Part shown: in pieces, positions 18,135 through 25,868 of the stretch
Layout: every line of letters starts with the position of its first letter
Numbering within the stretch: the first letter of the stretch is position 1
NCBI RefSeq assembly: GCF_000147815.2
Contig: NC_015957.1
Coordinates: 9,796,001-9,860,000 of the forward strand
From: Streptomyces violaceusniger Tu 4113
GTDB taxonomy: Bacteria; Actinomycetota; Actinomycetes; Streptomycetales; Streptomycetaceae
Direction of reading: 5' to 3'
Length of the DNA stretch: 64,000 nt
The notes under the pieces: generated by a model
Told to the model about the DNA's origin: nothing
The model's input: only the letters and a program-made list of their open reading frames with translations
The model's database searches: none
Translations under genes and position numbers: made by a program

Positions 18135-19481
18135 ATGAACATGCAATCGGATTTTTCGGCGGTGCCACCACCCGGCTGCCCCGCCCATGGCAGTGGCAAG
18201 CGGGTGCCGCTGTACGGGCCGGAGTTCACCGCCGATCCGGGTGCCTATTACACGTATATGCGCTCGTTCGGCGCGACCGCTCCGGTCGAGCTCTCCCCGG
18301 GTGTCGAGGCCACGCTGGTCACGGACTACTCGGCAGCCCTTCAGTTGCTGCAGAACCCGGACACCTTCCGGAAGGACTCGCGCCGCTGGCGCGACTACAA
18401 CGAGGGCAAGGTCACCCGGGACAATCCGGTCGCCCCGCTGCTGGAATACCGGCCGAACTGCATGTTCACCGACGGCGCGGAGCATATGCGGCTGCGTCAG
18501 GCGGTGACCGACAGCCTGGCCCGGGTGGATACGCATCGACTGAGCCGCCATGTCGAGCGCGTCGCGGACTATCTGATGGACCAGTTCACCTCCCGCGGCT
18601 CGGCCGATCTGCTCAATGACTATGCCAAGCTGCTGCCGCTGTTTGTTTTCAATGAGCTCTTCGGATGCCCGGCGGAAATCGGCGACCGGGTCATCTTCGG
18701 TATCTCCGGGATGTTCGACGGCATCAACGCGGAGAAGGCGAACGAGGTCCTCGTCCAAAGCCTCAGCGAACTTGTCGCCCTGAAGCGCAGGCAGCCCGGG
18801 GAAGATGTCACCTCCTGGCTTATGCAGCACCATGCCCAGCTCACCGACGAGGAAATGGCTCATCAGCTCGTCCTGCTGCTGGGGTCCGGTGCCGAGCCCC
18901 AGCGGAATCTCATCGCCAACGCGCTGCTGCTCCTGCTCTCCGACGAGCGGTACGCGGGAGCCGGGCTGCTGGTCGAGGACGCCCTCGACGATGTGCTGTG
19001 GAACAGCCCGCCGATGTCCAACTACGCCCCCCATTACCCGGTTTCCGACGTGGACTTCGCCGGAACCCGGCTGCGGGCGGGCGATCTGGTACTGGTCTCC
19101 ATCGCGGCGGCGAACACCGACCCCGCGCTGTCCGCCTCCCGGCAGCAGCTCAGCAAGCGGGCGCACCTCGCCTGGAGCGCGGGTCCGCACGCCTGCCCGG
19201 CCAAGGACACCGCTCAGCTCATCGGTGTGGTGGCCATCGAAAAACTGCTCAACCAGTTGCCCGATATTGAACTCGCGGTGCCCGAGTCGAGCCTGACTTG
19301 GCGCCCCGGTCCGTTCAACCGTGGGCTGACCGCACTGCCTGCCCGATTCACTCCGATACGTACGGACAAACAGCCCGTTGCACAGCAACAGATACCGACG
19401 GGCGACCATCGCGGGCACGCCCAGAATAGGCAGGAGAAGGGCGGCTTGTGGAGTTCGTTCCTCTCATGGTGGAGAGCGTGA
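18135..19481 (+). CDS. cvnE: Conservon cytochrome P450 lacking ExxR (CYP157-like), CvnE
   Basis: A 448-residue P450-fold protein. The haem loop is present (WSAGPHACPAKDTAQLIG, with Cys), but the K-helix reads EDALDDVLW where other P450s have ExxR. Loss of ExxR is a known trait of the CYP157 family found in conservons. The I-helix is also unusual (LLGSGAEPQRNLIANAL, without the acid-alcohol pair). The C-terminus carries an extra Gln-rich tail ending GLWSSFLSWWRA, an amphipathic segment that may touch the membrane. It closes the cvn operon, with a nine-base gap after cvnD. A redox-sensor role rather than catalysis is possible but unproven. Confidence 0.88.
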   Translation: MNMQSDFSAVPPPGCPAHGSGKRVPLYGPEFTADPGAYYTYMRSFGATAPVELSPGVEATLVTDYSAALQLLQNPDTFRKDSRRWRDYNEGKVTRDNPVAPLLEYRPNCMFTDGAEHMRLRQAVTDSLARVDTHRLSRHVERVADYLMDQFTSRGSADLLNDYAKLLPLFVFNELFGCPAEIGDRVIFGISGMFDGINAEKANEVLVQSLSELVALKRRQPGEDVTSWLMQHHAQLTDEEMAHQLVLLLGSGAEPQRNLIANALLLLLSDERYAGAGLLVEDALDDVLWNSPPMSNYAPHYPVSDVDFAGTRLRAGDLVLVSIAAANTDPALSASRQQLSKRAHLAWSAGPHACPAKDTAQLIGVVAIEKLLNQLPDIELAVPESSLTWRPGPFNRGLTALPARFTPIRTDKQPVAQQQIPTGDHRGHAQNRQEKGGLWSSFLSWWRA

Positions 19482-19584
19482 TCCACACCACATCCGGAAC
19501 CCATTTCATACCGCATGAATGTTCAACTGAACGGGTAGGCACTATCGCGCAAATTTTGTTGGCCCTTTCCTAAGAGGAGCTGTC

Positions 19585-19827
19585 GTGAGGTCTCCCGCCG
19601 CCGACGACACCACTGTCGGTCGACGATCCGCGGTTTCACTCATATCCCGACTGCACCACCCCCGCGGCCAATCGAACACCTACCCTAATTTCGCGGAAGC
19701 ACACGCGATGGGAGCCGAGATACCCGCCCCACGGGGCGGGTATCTTCTCGTGGGGCATGACCGCCCGATTACCCCGCCGCACAAACCCAAACAGCCGTTC
19801 CTCTCGATTCAGCGGGAGGTTCGATGA
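19585..19827 (+). CDS. 80-residue leader ORF of the indole-prenylation operon
   Basis: An ORF from GTG 19585 with a good ribosome site (GAGGAG five bases upstream) to a TGA that overlaps the prenyltransferase ATG (ATGA at 19824-19827). The peptide is basic and Pro-rich, has no Trp, no signal peptide and no family I recognise. It spans a perfect terminator-like hairpin (19718-19745). It may be a real small protein, a leader peptide governing attenuation, or a chance ORF with the hairpin simply ending the conservon transcript. The strong ribosome site and coupling favour translation. Confidence 0.45.
   Translation: MRSPAADDTTVGRRSAVSLISRLHHPRGQSNTYPNFAEAHAMGAEIPAPRGGYLLVGHDRPITPPHKPKQPFLSIQREVR
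19718..19745 (+). terminator. Perfect hairpin inside the leader ORF
   Basis: AGATACCCGCCC and GGGCGGGTATCT form a perfect 12-bp stem around a CACG tetraloop, followed by TCTC. It lies 79 bases before the prenyltransferase start and 237 bases after cvnE. It is either the conservon terminator or an attenuator for the operon behind it. Confidence 0.8.
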
Positions 19828-20966
19828 ACGGTTTCCATTCGGGTGAGGCGCTGCTCGGCGACCTCGCCACCAGCCAGCTCACCCGGCTGTGCCAGGTGGC
19901 GGGGCTCAGCGAGGCCGATACGGCCGCCTACACCGGGGTACTGATCGAGAGTCTGGGCGCCTCGGCCGGACGGCCGTTGGCGCTGCCACCCCCGTCTCGG
20001 ACGTTTCTGTCCGACGACCACAGCCCCGTGGAGTTCTCCCTGGCCTTTCTGCCGGGCCAGGCTCCGGACCTGCGGGTCCTGGTGGAACCGGGCTGCTCCC
20101 GGGGCGACGACCTCGCGGAGAACGGCCGGGCCGGTCTGCAGGCGATCCACGCCATGGCGGACCGCTGGGGGTTCTCGACCGACCAGCTCGACCGGCTCGA
20201 GGACCTGTTCTTCCCCCACTCCCCCGAGGGCCCGCTGGCCCTGTGGTGCGCCCTGGAACTCCGCCCCGGCGGCGTCCCCGGGATCAAGGTCTATCTCAAC
20301 CCCTCGGCGAACGGCGCCGACCGGGCCGCCGAGACGGTACGCGAGGCGCTGGCCAGGCTGGGCCATCGGCAGGCGTTCGACTCGCTGCCCCGGTCGGACG
20401 GCTTCCCGTTCTTCGCCCTGGACCTCGGCGACTGGGACGCCCCGCGGGTGAAGGTCTACCTCAAGCACCCCGGCCTGTCCCCCACCGAGGCGGGCTCCCT
20501 CCCCCGGATGTCGCCCGCACCGGGCCCGGAGCGGCTGGAGGAGTTCTTCCGTACCGCGGGGGACCTCCCCGCCGACGACCTCACCGCCGATGAGGACGCC
20601 GTCCGGCTCACCGGGCGCCCCGCCCTCACCTGCCACTCCTTCACGGAGACGGCGACCGGGCTGCCCAGCGGATACACCCTCCACGTGCCCGTCCGCGACT
20701 ACGTCCGGCACGACGGCGAGGCGCGGGAGAGGGCGGTCGCCGTGCTGCGCAGCCATGACATGGACAGTGCAGCACTCGACCGGGCGCTGGCCGCCGTGAG
20801 CCCGCGCCCCCTCGGCGACGGGGTCGGCCTGATCGCCTACCTGGCGCTGGTCCATGAGCGCGGCCGGCCGCAGCGGGTGACCGTCTACGTCTCCTCCGAG
20901 GCGTACCGGACCCGGCCGCCGCGGGAGACGGTCCCCACCCGCGACCGGGTGCGGGCAGGGCTGTGA
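19824..20966 (+). CDS. ABBA-fold (DMATS-type) indole prenyltransferase
   Basis: A 380-residue aromatic prenyltransferase of the fungal-DMATS/bacterial indole branch, the family of SCO7467 and IptA. It has no DDxxD motif; instead there are repeated beta-strand blocks typical of the PT barrel, such as WCALELRPGGVPGIKVYLNP, FFALDLGDWDAPRVKVYLKH and LIAYLALVHERGRPQRVTVY. These contain the Lys/Tyr residues (KVYLN, KVYLK, VTVYVS) that bind diphosphate. It would transfer dimethylallyl to the ring of indole or tryptophan. It overlaps both the leader ORF (ATGA) and the tryptophanase (GTGA). A tryptophanase-prenyltransferase pair is known for 6-dimethylallylindole carbaldehyde synthesis in Streptomyces. 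Confidence 0.85.
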   Translation: MNGFHSGEALLGDLATSQLTRLCQVAGLSEADTAAYTGVLIESLGASAGRPLALPPPSRTFLSDDHSPVEFSLAFLPGQAPDLRVLVEPGCSRGDDLAENGRAGLQAIHAMADRWGFSTDQLDRLEDLFFPHSPEGPLALWCALELRPGGVPGIKVYLNPSANGADRAAETVREALARLGHRQAFDSLPRSDGFPFFALDLGDWDAPRVKVYLKHPGLSPTEAGSLPRMSPAPGPERLEEFFRTAGDLPADDLTADEDAVRLTGRPALTCHSFTETATGLPSGYTLHVPVRDYVRHDGEARERAVAVLRSHDMDSAALDRALAAVSPRPLGDGVGLIAYLALVHERGRPQRVTVYVSSEAYRTRPPRETVPTRDRVRAGL

Positions 20967-22387
20967 CATCCGCCGAGACACGGAACAACGAAAAGACAGG
21001 AGCAGCGGTCAGCGTGGAGCCGTACAGGATCAAGGTCGTCGAACCGATCCCCTTCACCACCCGGCAGCAGCGCGAAGAGGCGCTGCAGCGGGTGAACTAC
21101 AACCTCTTCGATCTGCGCGCCGAAGAGGTGACCATCGATCTGCTCACCGACTCGGGCACCGGAGCGCTCTCCGCCGCCCAGCTCGCCGCGGGGATGGCCG
21201 GCGACGAGTCCTACTCGGGCTCCCGCTCGTTCTACCGGTTCCACGAGACGGTCACCGAGCTCACCGGTTACGCGCATATCCTCCCCGCCCACCAGGGGCG
21301 CGCCGCCGAGCGGGTGCTGTTCACCACCCTGCTGGAGCGCGGCAACCTCGTGCTGTCGAACACCCACTTCGACACCACCCGGGCCAATGTCGAGCTGAAC
21401 GAGGCCGAGGCGCGCGACCTGCCGTGTCCCGAGGCCAAGAACCTCGACAGCACCGAGCCGTTCAAGGGCAACATCGACCTGGAGGCGCTCGCCCAGACGC
21501 TGTCCGGGCCCGACGGCTCCCGGGTCGCCATGGTGGTCATGACCATCACCAACAACGGCGGCGGCGGCCAGCCCGTCTCCATGGACAACCTCAAGCGGAC
21601 GGCGGCCCTGTGCCGTCAGCACGGCGTCCCGCTCTTCCTGGACGCCGCCCGGTTCGCCGAGAACGCCTGGCTGGTCACCCGCCATGAGGAGGGCTACCGC
21701 GACCGCACCCCCCGGCAGGTCGCGGAGGAGGCGTTCCGGCTGGCGGACGGCTGCATGATGAGCGCCAAGAAGGACGGCATCGTCCACATCGGCGGCTTCA
21801 TCGGCACCAACGACCCGGAGCTCGCCCAGAAGTGCGAGCTGCTCCTCATCGCCACCGAGGGGTTCGCGACCTACGGCGGTCTGGCCGGACGCGACCTCGA
21901 CATGATGGCGCAGGGGCTGAAAGAGGTGACCGAGCCGAGCTATCTCGCCGAGCGCGCCGAGATCGCCTCCCACCTCGCCCACCGGGTCCGCGACGCGGGC
22001 GTGGACATCGTCGAGCCGCCGGGCATGCACGCGCTCTACCTCAACGCCGGGCGGCTGCTGCCGCACCTCCCGCCGCACCAGTACCCCGGCCACGCCCTGG
22101 CCTGCCAGCTCTACCTGGAGGGCGGCATCCGCTCGGCCGAGCTGGGCTCGCTCTACCTCGGTGAGGAGGACGAGCACGGGAACCCGATCAAGAGCGCGCC
22201 GTACGAGCTGGTCAGGCTCGCCCTGCCGCGCCGGGTCTACACCCGCAGCCACTACGACCACGTGGGCGAGACGCTCGCGAAGATCGCCAAGAACGCGGAC
22301 CAGGTGTACGGCTTCCGGATCACCGACCAGTCGCCGATCCTGCGCCACTTCCGCGCCACGCTGGTGCCGGTGCCCATCACGGGCTGA
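20963..22387 (+). CDS. tnaA: Tryptophanase (tyrosine phenol-lyase family)
   Basis: A 474-residue PLP enzyme of the tryptophanase/tyrosine phenol-lyase family. Marks are YRIKVVEPIPFTTRQQREEA at the start, DLLTDSGTGALS, the fold-type I region FLDAARFAENAW, and the PLP lysine in MMSAKKDGIVHIGG. Tryptophanase cleaves Trp to indole, pyruvate and ammonia. Paired with the indole prenyltransferase it would supply indole or release prenylindole. The start is GTG 20963 (GTGA overlap). A GTG at 21014 (EPYRIKVV) with AGGAG upstream would give a length closer to the E. coli enzyme. Tyrosine phenol-lyase activity cannot be excluded from sequence alone. Confidence 0.85.
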   Translation: MTSAETRNNEKTGAAVSVEPYRIKVVEPIPFTTRQQREEALQRVNYNLFDLRAEEVTIDLLTDSGTGALSAAQLAAGMAGDESYSGSRSFYRFHETVTELTGYAHILPAHQGRAAERVLFTTLLERGNLVLSNTHFDTTRANVELNEAEARDLPCPEAKNLDSTEPFKGNIDLEALAQTLSGPDGSRVAMVVMTITNNGGGGQPVSMDNLKRTAALCRQHGVPLFLDAARFAENAWLVTRHEEGYRDRTPRQVAEEAFRLADGCMMSAKKDGIVHIGGFIGTNDPELAQKCELLLIATEGFATYGGLAGRDLDMMAQGLKEVTEPSYLAERAEIASHLAHRVRDAGVDIVEPPGMHALYLNAGRLLPHLPPHQYPGHALACQLYLEGGIRSAELGSLYLGEEDEHGNPIKSAPYELVRLALPRRVYTRSHYDHVGETLAKIAKNADQVYGFRITDQSPILRHFRATLVPVPITG

Positions 22388-22416
22388 CCGCGCCGCACGA
22401 TCAGGGGCACGGACAA

Positions 22417-22450
22417 GGGCCCGGCACCGGACACCACCGGTGCCGGGCCC
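22417..22450. terminator. Bidirectional terminator after tryptophanase
   Basis: A perfect 14-bp stem, GGGCCCGGCACCGG with CCGGTGCCGGGCCC and a six-base loop, between the convergent tryptophanase and DUF6479 genes. Confidence 0.88.
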
Positions 22451-22540
22451 CCGTCATGCGCCCGTATCGCGCGCCCGCGTCATGCGCCTACGGCGCGATG
22501 GGCGGCCCGTACCCCGGTGCCCCGTGGCCGGGCTCGCGCC

Positions 22541-22960
22541 TCAGCCGTTGCCGAACGAGCCGCTGCCGCCCTCGGTCCAGGTCGGCCGGCCCTCGGCGCC
22601 GCCCTTGCCGGAGTCCCGCGTCCCCGAGCCGCCCAGCTCGGACGGGAACCGGCGGCCACGGTCCCGTGCCAGCTCATCGGGCTCGCGGTGCTGGGTGACA
22701 TAGCCGACGCCGGCGTCGTCGTCCTGATGCCCCGGGCCATGGCCCGCCGCCCGCGCCTCGTGGTCGGCCTCCTGGGCCTTCTGCCAGGCGCCGGCGCGGG
22801 GCTGCGGCTGCTGGGGCGGGACCGGTTCACGGGCCCGTAGCCGTATCCCCCACCACACGGCCCCGAAGCACAGGATGACGACCACCAGACCGACGATGAA
22901 CGGCCCGGTCCCGATCAACAGGTCCCGGGGCACGGCGAGATCCTCGGTGTACGTATCCAT
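22541..22960 (-). CDS. DUF6479-like single-pass membrane protein
   Basis: A 139-residue protein with a short N-terminus, one transmembrane helix (residues ~15-38, LLIGTGPFIVGLVVVILCFG), a basic stop-transfer (RLRARE) and a hydrophilic, probably disordered cytoplasmic tail rich in Pro, Gln, Asp and Gly (EGGSGSFGNG at the end). This arrangement is shared by small Streptomyces DUF6479 proteins, whose function is not known. It stands alone, between the tryptophanase terminator and mazG. Confidence 0.7.
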   Translation of the reverse strand: MDTYTEDLAVPRDLLIGTGPFIVGLVVVILCFGAVWWGIRLRAREPVPPQQPQPRAGAWQKAQEADHEARAAGHGPGHQDDDAGVGYVTQHREPDELARDRGRRFPSELGGSGTRDSGKGGAEGRPTWTEGGSGSFGNG

Positions 22961-23056
22961 GGCGGCCGGGTACCCGGACCCGCCCGGATATCACTCCGGC
23001 CCCACGGGCGTCACACCCCGCCCGCGTCACCGCGCCGCGTCACCCGCCCCGCACCC

Positions 23057-23113
23057 GCGCCCCGGATCACCGACGCCGCGTCACCGCGCCCCGGATCACC
23101 GCGCCGCGTCACC
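23057..23113 (-). repeat. Tandem repeat over the mazG stop codon
   Basis: Two near-identical 28-29-base copies (GCGCCCCGGATCACC followed by CGCCGCGTCACC) lie end to end. The second runs over the mazG stop codon at 23109. On the coding strand the hexamer CGGTGA, containing the stop, recurs roughly every 14 bases. Confidence 0.75.
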
Positions 23114-24110
23114 GCCCCGCGGAGCCCTCCGCCGCCCGTATCGCGTCGCGGTAGGCACGGGCCGCCGCGCGCAGCGCCGCCTCCGGGTCCACGCCGTCCG
23201 CCTCGGCGCGCACCGCGAGCGCCAGCAGCTCATAGCCGACGCCCGCCCCGTCCGGCAGGGCCACGTCGAGGGCGGCCATACGGGCGCGGAAGGCCAGCTT
23301 GGCGGTCAGCGCGAGCGCGGGCTGACCGAGTGGCACCCCTTCGGTGACCGAATCGCGTTGCTTCTCGGCCGCCTTGGTCCGCAGCCAGTGCCGCCTGACA
23401 TCCTCGGCGGTCTCGGCGGCCTCGTCGCCGAAGACATGCGGATGGCGGTGGATCAGCTTGTCCACGATGCCGCCCGCCACATCGTCGATCGAGAACGGGT
23501 CCTCGGGGTCGTCCTGGGCGATCCGGGCGTGGAAGACGACCTGCAGCAGCACGTCGCCGAGCTCCTCCAGCAGCGCCTCGCGGTCGCCCTCCTCGATGGC
23601 CTCGACGAGTTCGTACGCCTCCTCGATGCCGTACTTCACCAGCTCCTCGTTGGTCCGGGTGCCGCTCCACGGGCACTCGGCGCGGATCCGGTCCATGACC
23701 TGCACCAGATCGAGCAGCCGCGCGCCCGGCAGATCGTAGGAACCGGGCAGCAGCTCCAGGTCCGGCATCGCCTCACGGCCGGATCCGGCCAGCCGCGCCA
23801 GCCCGTCGGTCAGCTCGGACTCGCCCTCGGCGGAGGTGAGCACGACGGCCGTGCGGCCGCCCCCCGCCACGCAGTAGTCGACCAGCTCGCGCGCGGCCGG
23901 TGAGCCCGGCTCCACCTCGACGCCCGCCTCCCGCAGATACGGGAGCTGCGGATGGTCGGGATCGCCGGAGAGCACCCGGTCCGCGCCGTGCAGCGCCTGC
24001 CAGGCCGGCCAGGACAGCAGCCCCGGCGCCACCCGGTGGGTGGTGGTGAGGAGGACGATACGGCCGGTGGGGGCGGCATCGGCGGGGACGGGCGAGTCGG
24101 CTGCGGTCAC
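23109..24110 (-). CDS. mazG: Nucleoside triphosphate pyrophosphohydrolase MazG
   Basis: A 333-residue protein. Residues ~1-115 are an actinobacterial N-terminal domain (GRIVLLTTTHRVAPGLLSWP). The MazG fold follows, with LVQVMDRIRAECPW and the metal-binding helices EEAYELVEAIEEGD and EELGDVLLQVVFHARIA, then KLIHRHPHVFGD. It hydrolyses dNTPs or NTPs to monophosphates, a house-cleaning function. I start it at GTG 24108-24110 (TAADSPVPAD). In mycobacteria mazG also lies close to eno. A tandem repeat covers the stop codon. Confidence 0.88.
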   Translation of the reverse strand: MTAADSPVPADAAPTGRIVLLTTTHRVAPGLLSWPAWQALHGADRVLSGDPDHPQLPYLREAGVEVEPGSPAARELVDYCVAGGGRTAVVLTSAEGESELTDGLARLAGSGREAMPDLELLPGSYDLPGARLLDLVQVMDRIRAECPWSGTRTNEELVKYGIEEAYELVEAIEEGDREALLEELGDVLLQVVFHARIAQDDPEDPFSIDDVAGGIVDKLIHRHPHVFGDEAAETAEDVRRHWLRTKAAEKQRDSVTEGVPLGQPALALTAKLAFRARMAALDVALPDGAGVGYELLALAVRAEADGVDPEAALRAAARAYRDAIRAAEGSAGR

Positions 24111-24124
24111 CCTTGCAACGTAAC

Positions 24125-24742
24125 TTACGCCTGCTCCGGGGTGCCGCCGGAGGTGCGCAGCCATGCCTCCCTGGCGAGGACTGCGGTGCCCTGGGTGTTG
24201 TCCCACTTCCCGTAGCGGGGGTTCACCTTGATGTCGAGCGCCTTGGAGGTCCGGGCGAACACCTGGTTGACCTTGGAGGTGCCCAGCTTGCGCAGCAGGG
24301 CGTTGCGCGTGAGGTCCATCCGGACGGCCTCGTCGATCCCGCCGGGCGCGATGCCCTGCTGCAGATACAGGGCCCGCAGGGCGGTGGCCCCGCCGCTCTG
24401 CCCCTCGGCGGCGGAGCGGGCGCGCTGGATCTCGCGGCGGGTGAGGCTGATCCCGTTGTCCTTACCGGCCCGCTCGATCACCCGGAACTGGATCATCCGG
24501 ATCAGCGTGTCCTGGTTCAGCCGGCCGCTGCCCGCGACCATCTGAGCCGCCCTCGGATCATGACGCTGCGCCTCCTGGACGGCCTTGACCTGCCCCTGGA
24601 GCTCGGACACGGTGATCCGGCCGCCGTCCATGACCGCCGCGGCGCCGGGCCGCGGGGCCTCGCCGCACGCGGTGAGCAGCGGGGCGGAGAGGAGGAGCGC
24701 GGACGCGGCGGAGACGGAGAGCGCAGTATGGCGGCGGATCAT
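24125..24742 (-). CDS. SurA-like lipoprotein (peptidyl-prolyl isomerase/chaperone N-domain)
   Basis: A 205-residue lipoprotein. The signal peptide ends in the lipobox LLTAC (Cys at ~26), giving a lipid-anchored extracytoplasmic protein. The mature part starts with a SurA_N-like segment (AAVMDGGRITVSELQGQVKA), helices with GRLNQDTLIRMIQF and ISLTRREIQRARSAA, and a C-terminal region that contains no parvulin domain. It probably helps secreted proteins fold, as inferred from the family. The start is ATG 24740-24742 with GGAGG five bases upstream. It ends 15 bases before mazG starts, so the two may be cotranscribed. Confidence 0.8.
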   Translation of the reverse strand: MIRRHTALSVSAASALLLSAPLLTACGEAPRPGAAAVMDGGRITVSELQGQVKAVQEAQRHDPRAAQMVAGSGRLNQDTLIRMIQFRVIERAGKDNGISLTRREIQRARSAAEGQSGGATALRALYLQQGIAPGGIDEAVRMDLTRNALLRKLGTSKVNQVFARTSKALDIKVNPRYGKWDNTQGTAVLAREAWLRTSGGTPEQA

Positions 24743-24894
24743 TGAGCCTCCCGGCAGAGATCGTGCGGCGCGACAAACGATCTGGCGTTGATCGATGGTA
24801 TGGAGTCGGCGCGGCCTAGGCCACTGCTTGGACAACGATTCACCGCGGTCTTGGTCAGCCTCCGGCCGTCATCGGCCGGCGCGGGCCCAGGGCC

Positions 24895-25071
24895 CTGTCG
24901 TTTGGATCAGGCCGGGCTCGCGGGGTCTGGCACGCGCATCTGCGGCGTTGCCGTCACTCGCCGACGCTCGCGTCGACTCCCTCCTCCGCCTTGCAACCGC
25001 ACGCTCCCCCAGCTACCGCTGGGTGGTACCCCCTGACCCCGCTCCCTGATCCGGCCTGATCCAAACGACAG
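24895..25071. mobile_element. MITE-like element with 21-bp perfect terminal inverted repeats
   Basis: The ends at 24895-24915 and 25051-25071 are perfect 21-bp inverted repeats (CTGTCGTTTGGATCAGGCC and two more bases). The 177-bp element has no transposase gene. It contains a smaller interspersed repeat at 25003-25035. Target duplication is not obvious (CCAG left, CTAG right). The right end abuts the stop codon of the HNH lipoprotein gene. Confidence 0.75.
25003..25035. repeat. Interspersed palindromic repeat, copy 1
   Basis: GCTCCCCCAGCTACCGCTGG followed by GTGGTACCCCCTG. The core CCAGC-TACC-GCTGG is a hairpin. A second copy lies inside a coding sequence at 33646-33683. Confidence 0.7.
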
Positions 25072-25074
25072 ACC

Positions 25075-25785
25075 CTAGCGGCCGCCGGAGCGCGCGGGCA
25101 GTTCGGCCGTGGGGCAGCCGCCCAACACCCGCTTCATCGCGCCCTTCTCGGCCTCGGTCACCCACAGCCCGTACGCCTTCTTCACGGCCACCTGATGCGC
25201 CACATAGGCACAGCGGTACGCCTTGTTGGGCGGCAGCCAGGTCGCCGCGTCGCCGTCTCCCTTACGGCGGTTGGCGGACGCGTCCACGGCGATCAGATTG
25301 AGCGGATCGTTGGCGAACGCCAGGCGCTTGTCCCGGTCCCACTTCTGGGCGCCCTTCTGCCAGGCGTCCGACAGCGCGACCACATGGTCGATGTCCACCT
25401 TGCTGCGGCCCCGGACGAACCGCACATCGCGGCCGGTGTACGGATCGTCGGTGAGCGTGCCCGAGGCGACCAGGCAGTGGCCGTCGCGGAACCTCACGTC
25501 CTTCAGGTCCCGCTTGAGGATGTCGTCGCGGGTCCCGCAGCCGTTGTCGTCGGTGTCCACCCACGAGCTGCCGAACTCGCTCCGCTCATAACCCGTCTTC
25601 GGCGCACGCCCTTTGACTGTGAGCGAGGACACAGCCGCGAGGGCCGATCCGGACGCCGCGGGCCCGCTCGAAACGCCCCCGCCCTTGCCGCCACCCTTGC
25701 CGCCACCCTGGTCACCGTCCTGGTCACCGGCCTTGCAGCCGCCGACCGCCAACAGCGCGGCCAGCACCGCCACAGAACTCCGCAT
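25075..25785 (-). CDS. Secreted HNH/DUF1524-type nuclease lipoprotein
   Basis: A 236-residue lipoprotein (lipobox LAVGGC, Cys ~17) with a Gly/Lys-rich linker (GGGKGGGKGGG) and a GmrSD/DUF1524-type HNH domain. The active-site marks are VDIDHVVALSDAWQKGAQKW, with the metal-binding His, FANDPLNLIAVDASANRRKG with the two Asn, and the final WLPPNKAYRCAYV. Proteins of this kind are extracellular DNases in actinobacteria, useful for nutrient scavenging or self-DNA turnover. The start is ATG 25783-25785; the ribosome site is weak. The stop codon (25075) touches the end of a MITE-like element, so insertion may have trimmed the 3' end. Confidence 0.82.
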   Translation of the reverse strand: MRSSVAVLAALLAVGGCKAGDQDGDQGGGKGGGKGGGVSSGPAASGSALAAVSSLTVKGRAPKTGYERSEFGSSWVDTDDNGCGTRDDILKRDLKDVRFRDGHCLVASGTLTDDPYTGRDVRFVRGRSKVDIDHVVALSDAWQKGAQKWDRDKRLAFANDPLNLIAVDASANRRKGDGDAATWLPPNKAYRCAYVAHQVAVKKAYGLWVTEAEKGAMKRVLGGCPTAELPARSGGR

Positions 25786-25868
25786 CGGTATGCGAAACCG
25801 TCCCTGCAACCTTCCCGCCCCCTTCGCGTATCTTTTCGCACAGACCGCCCACACGATAAGGACCCTGG

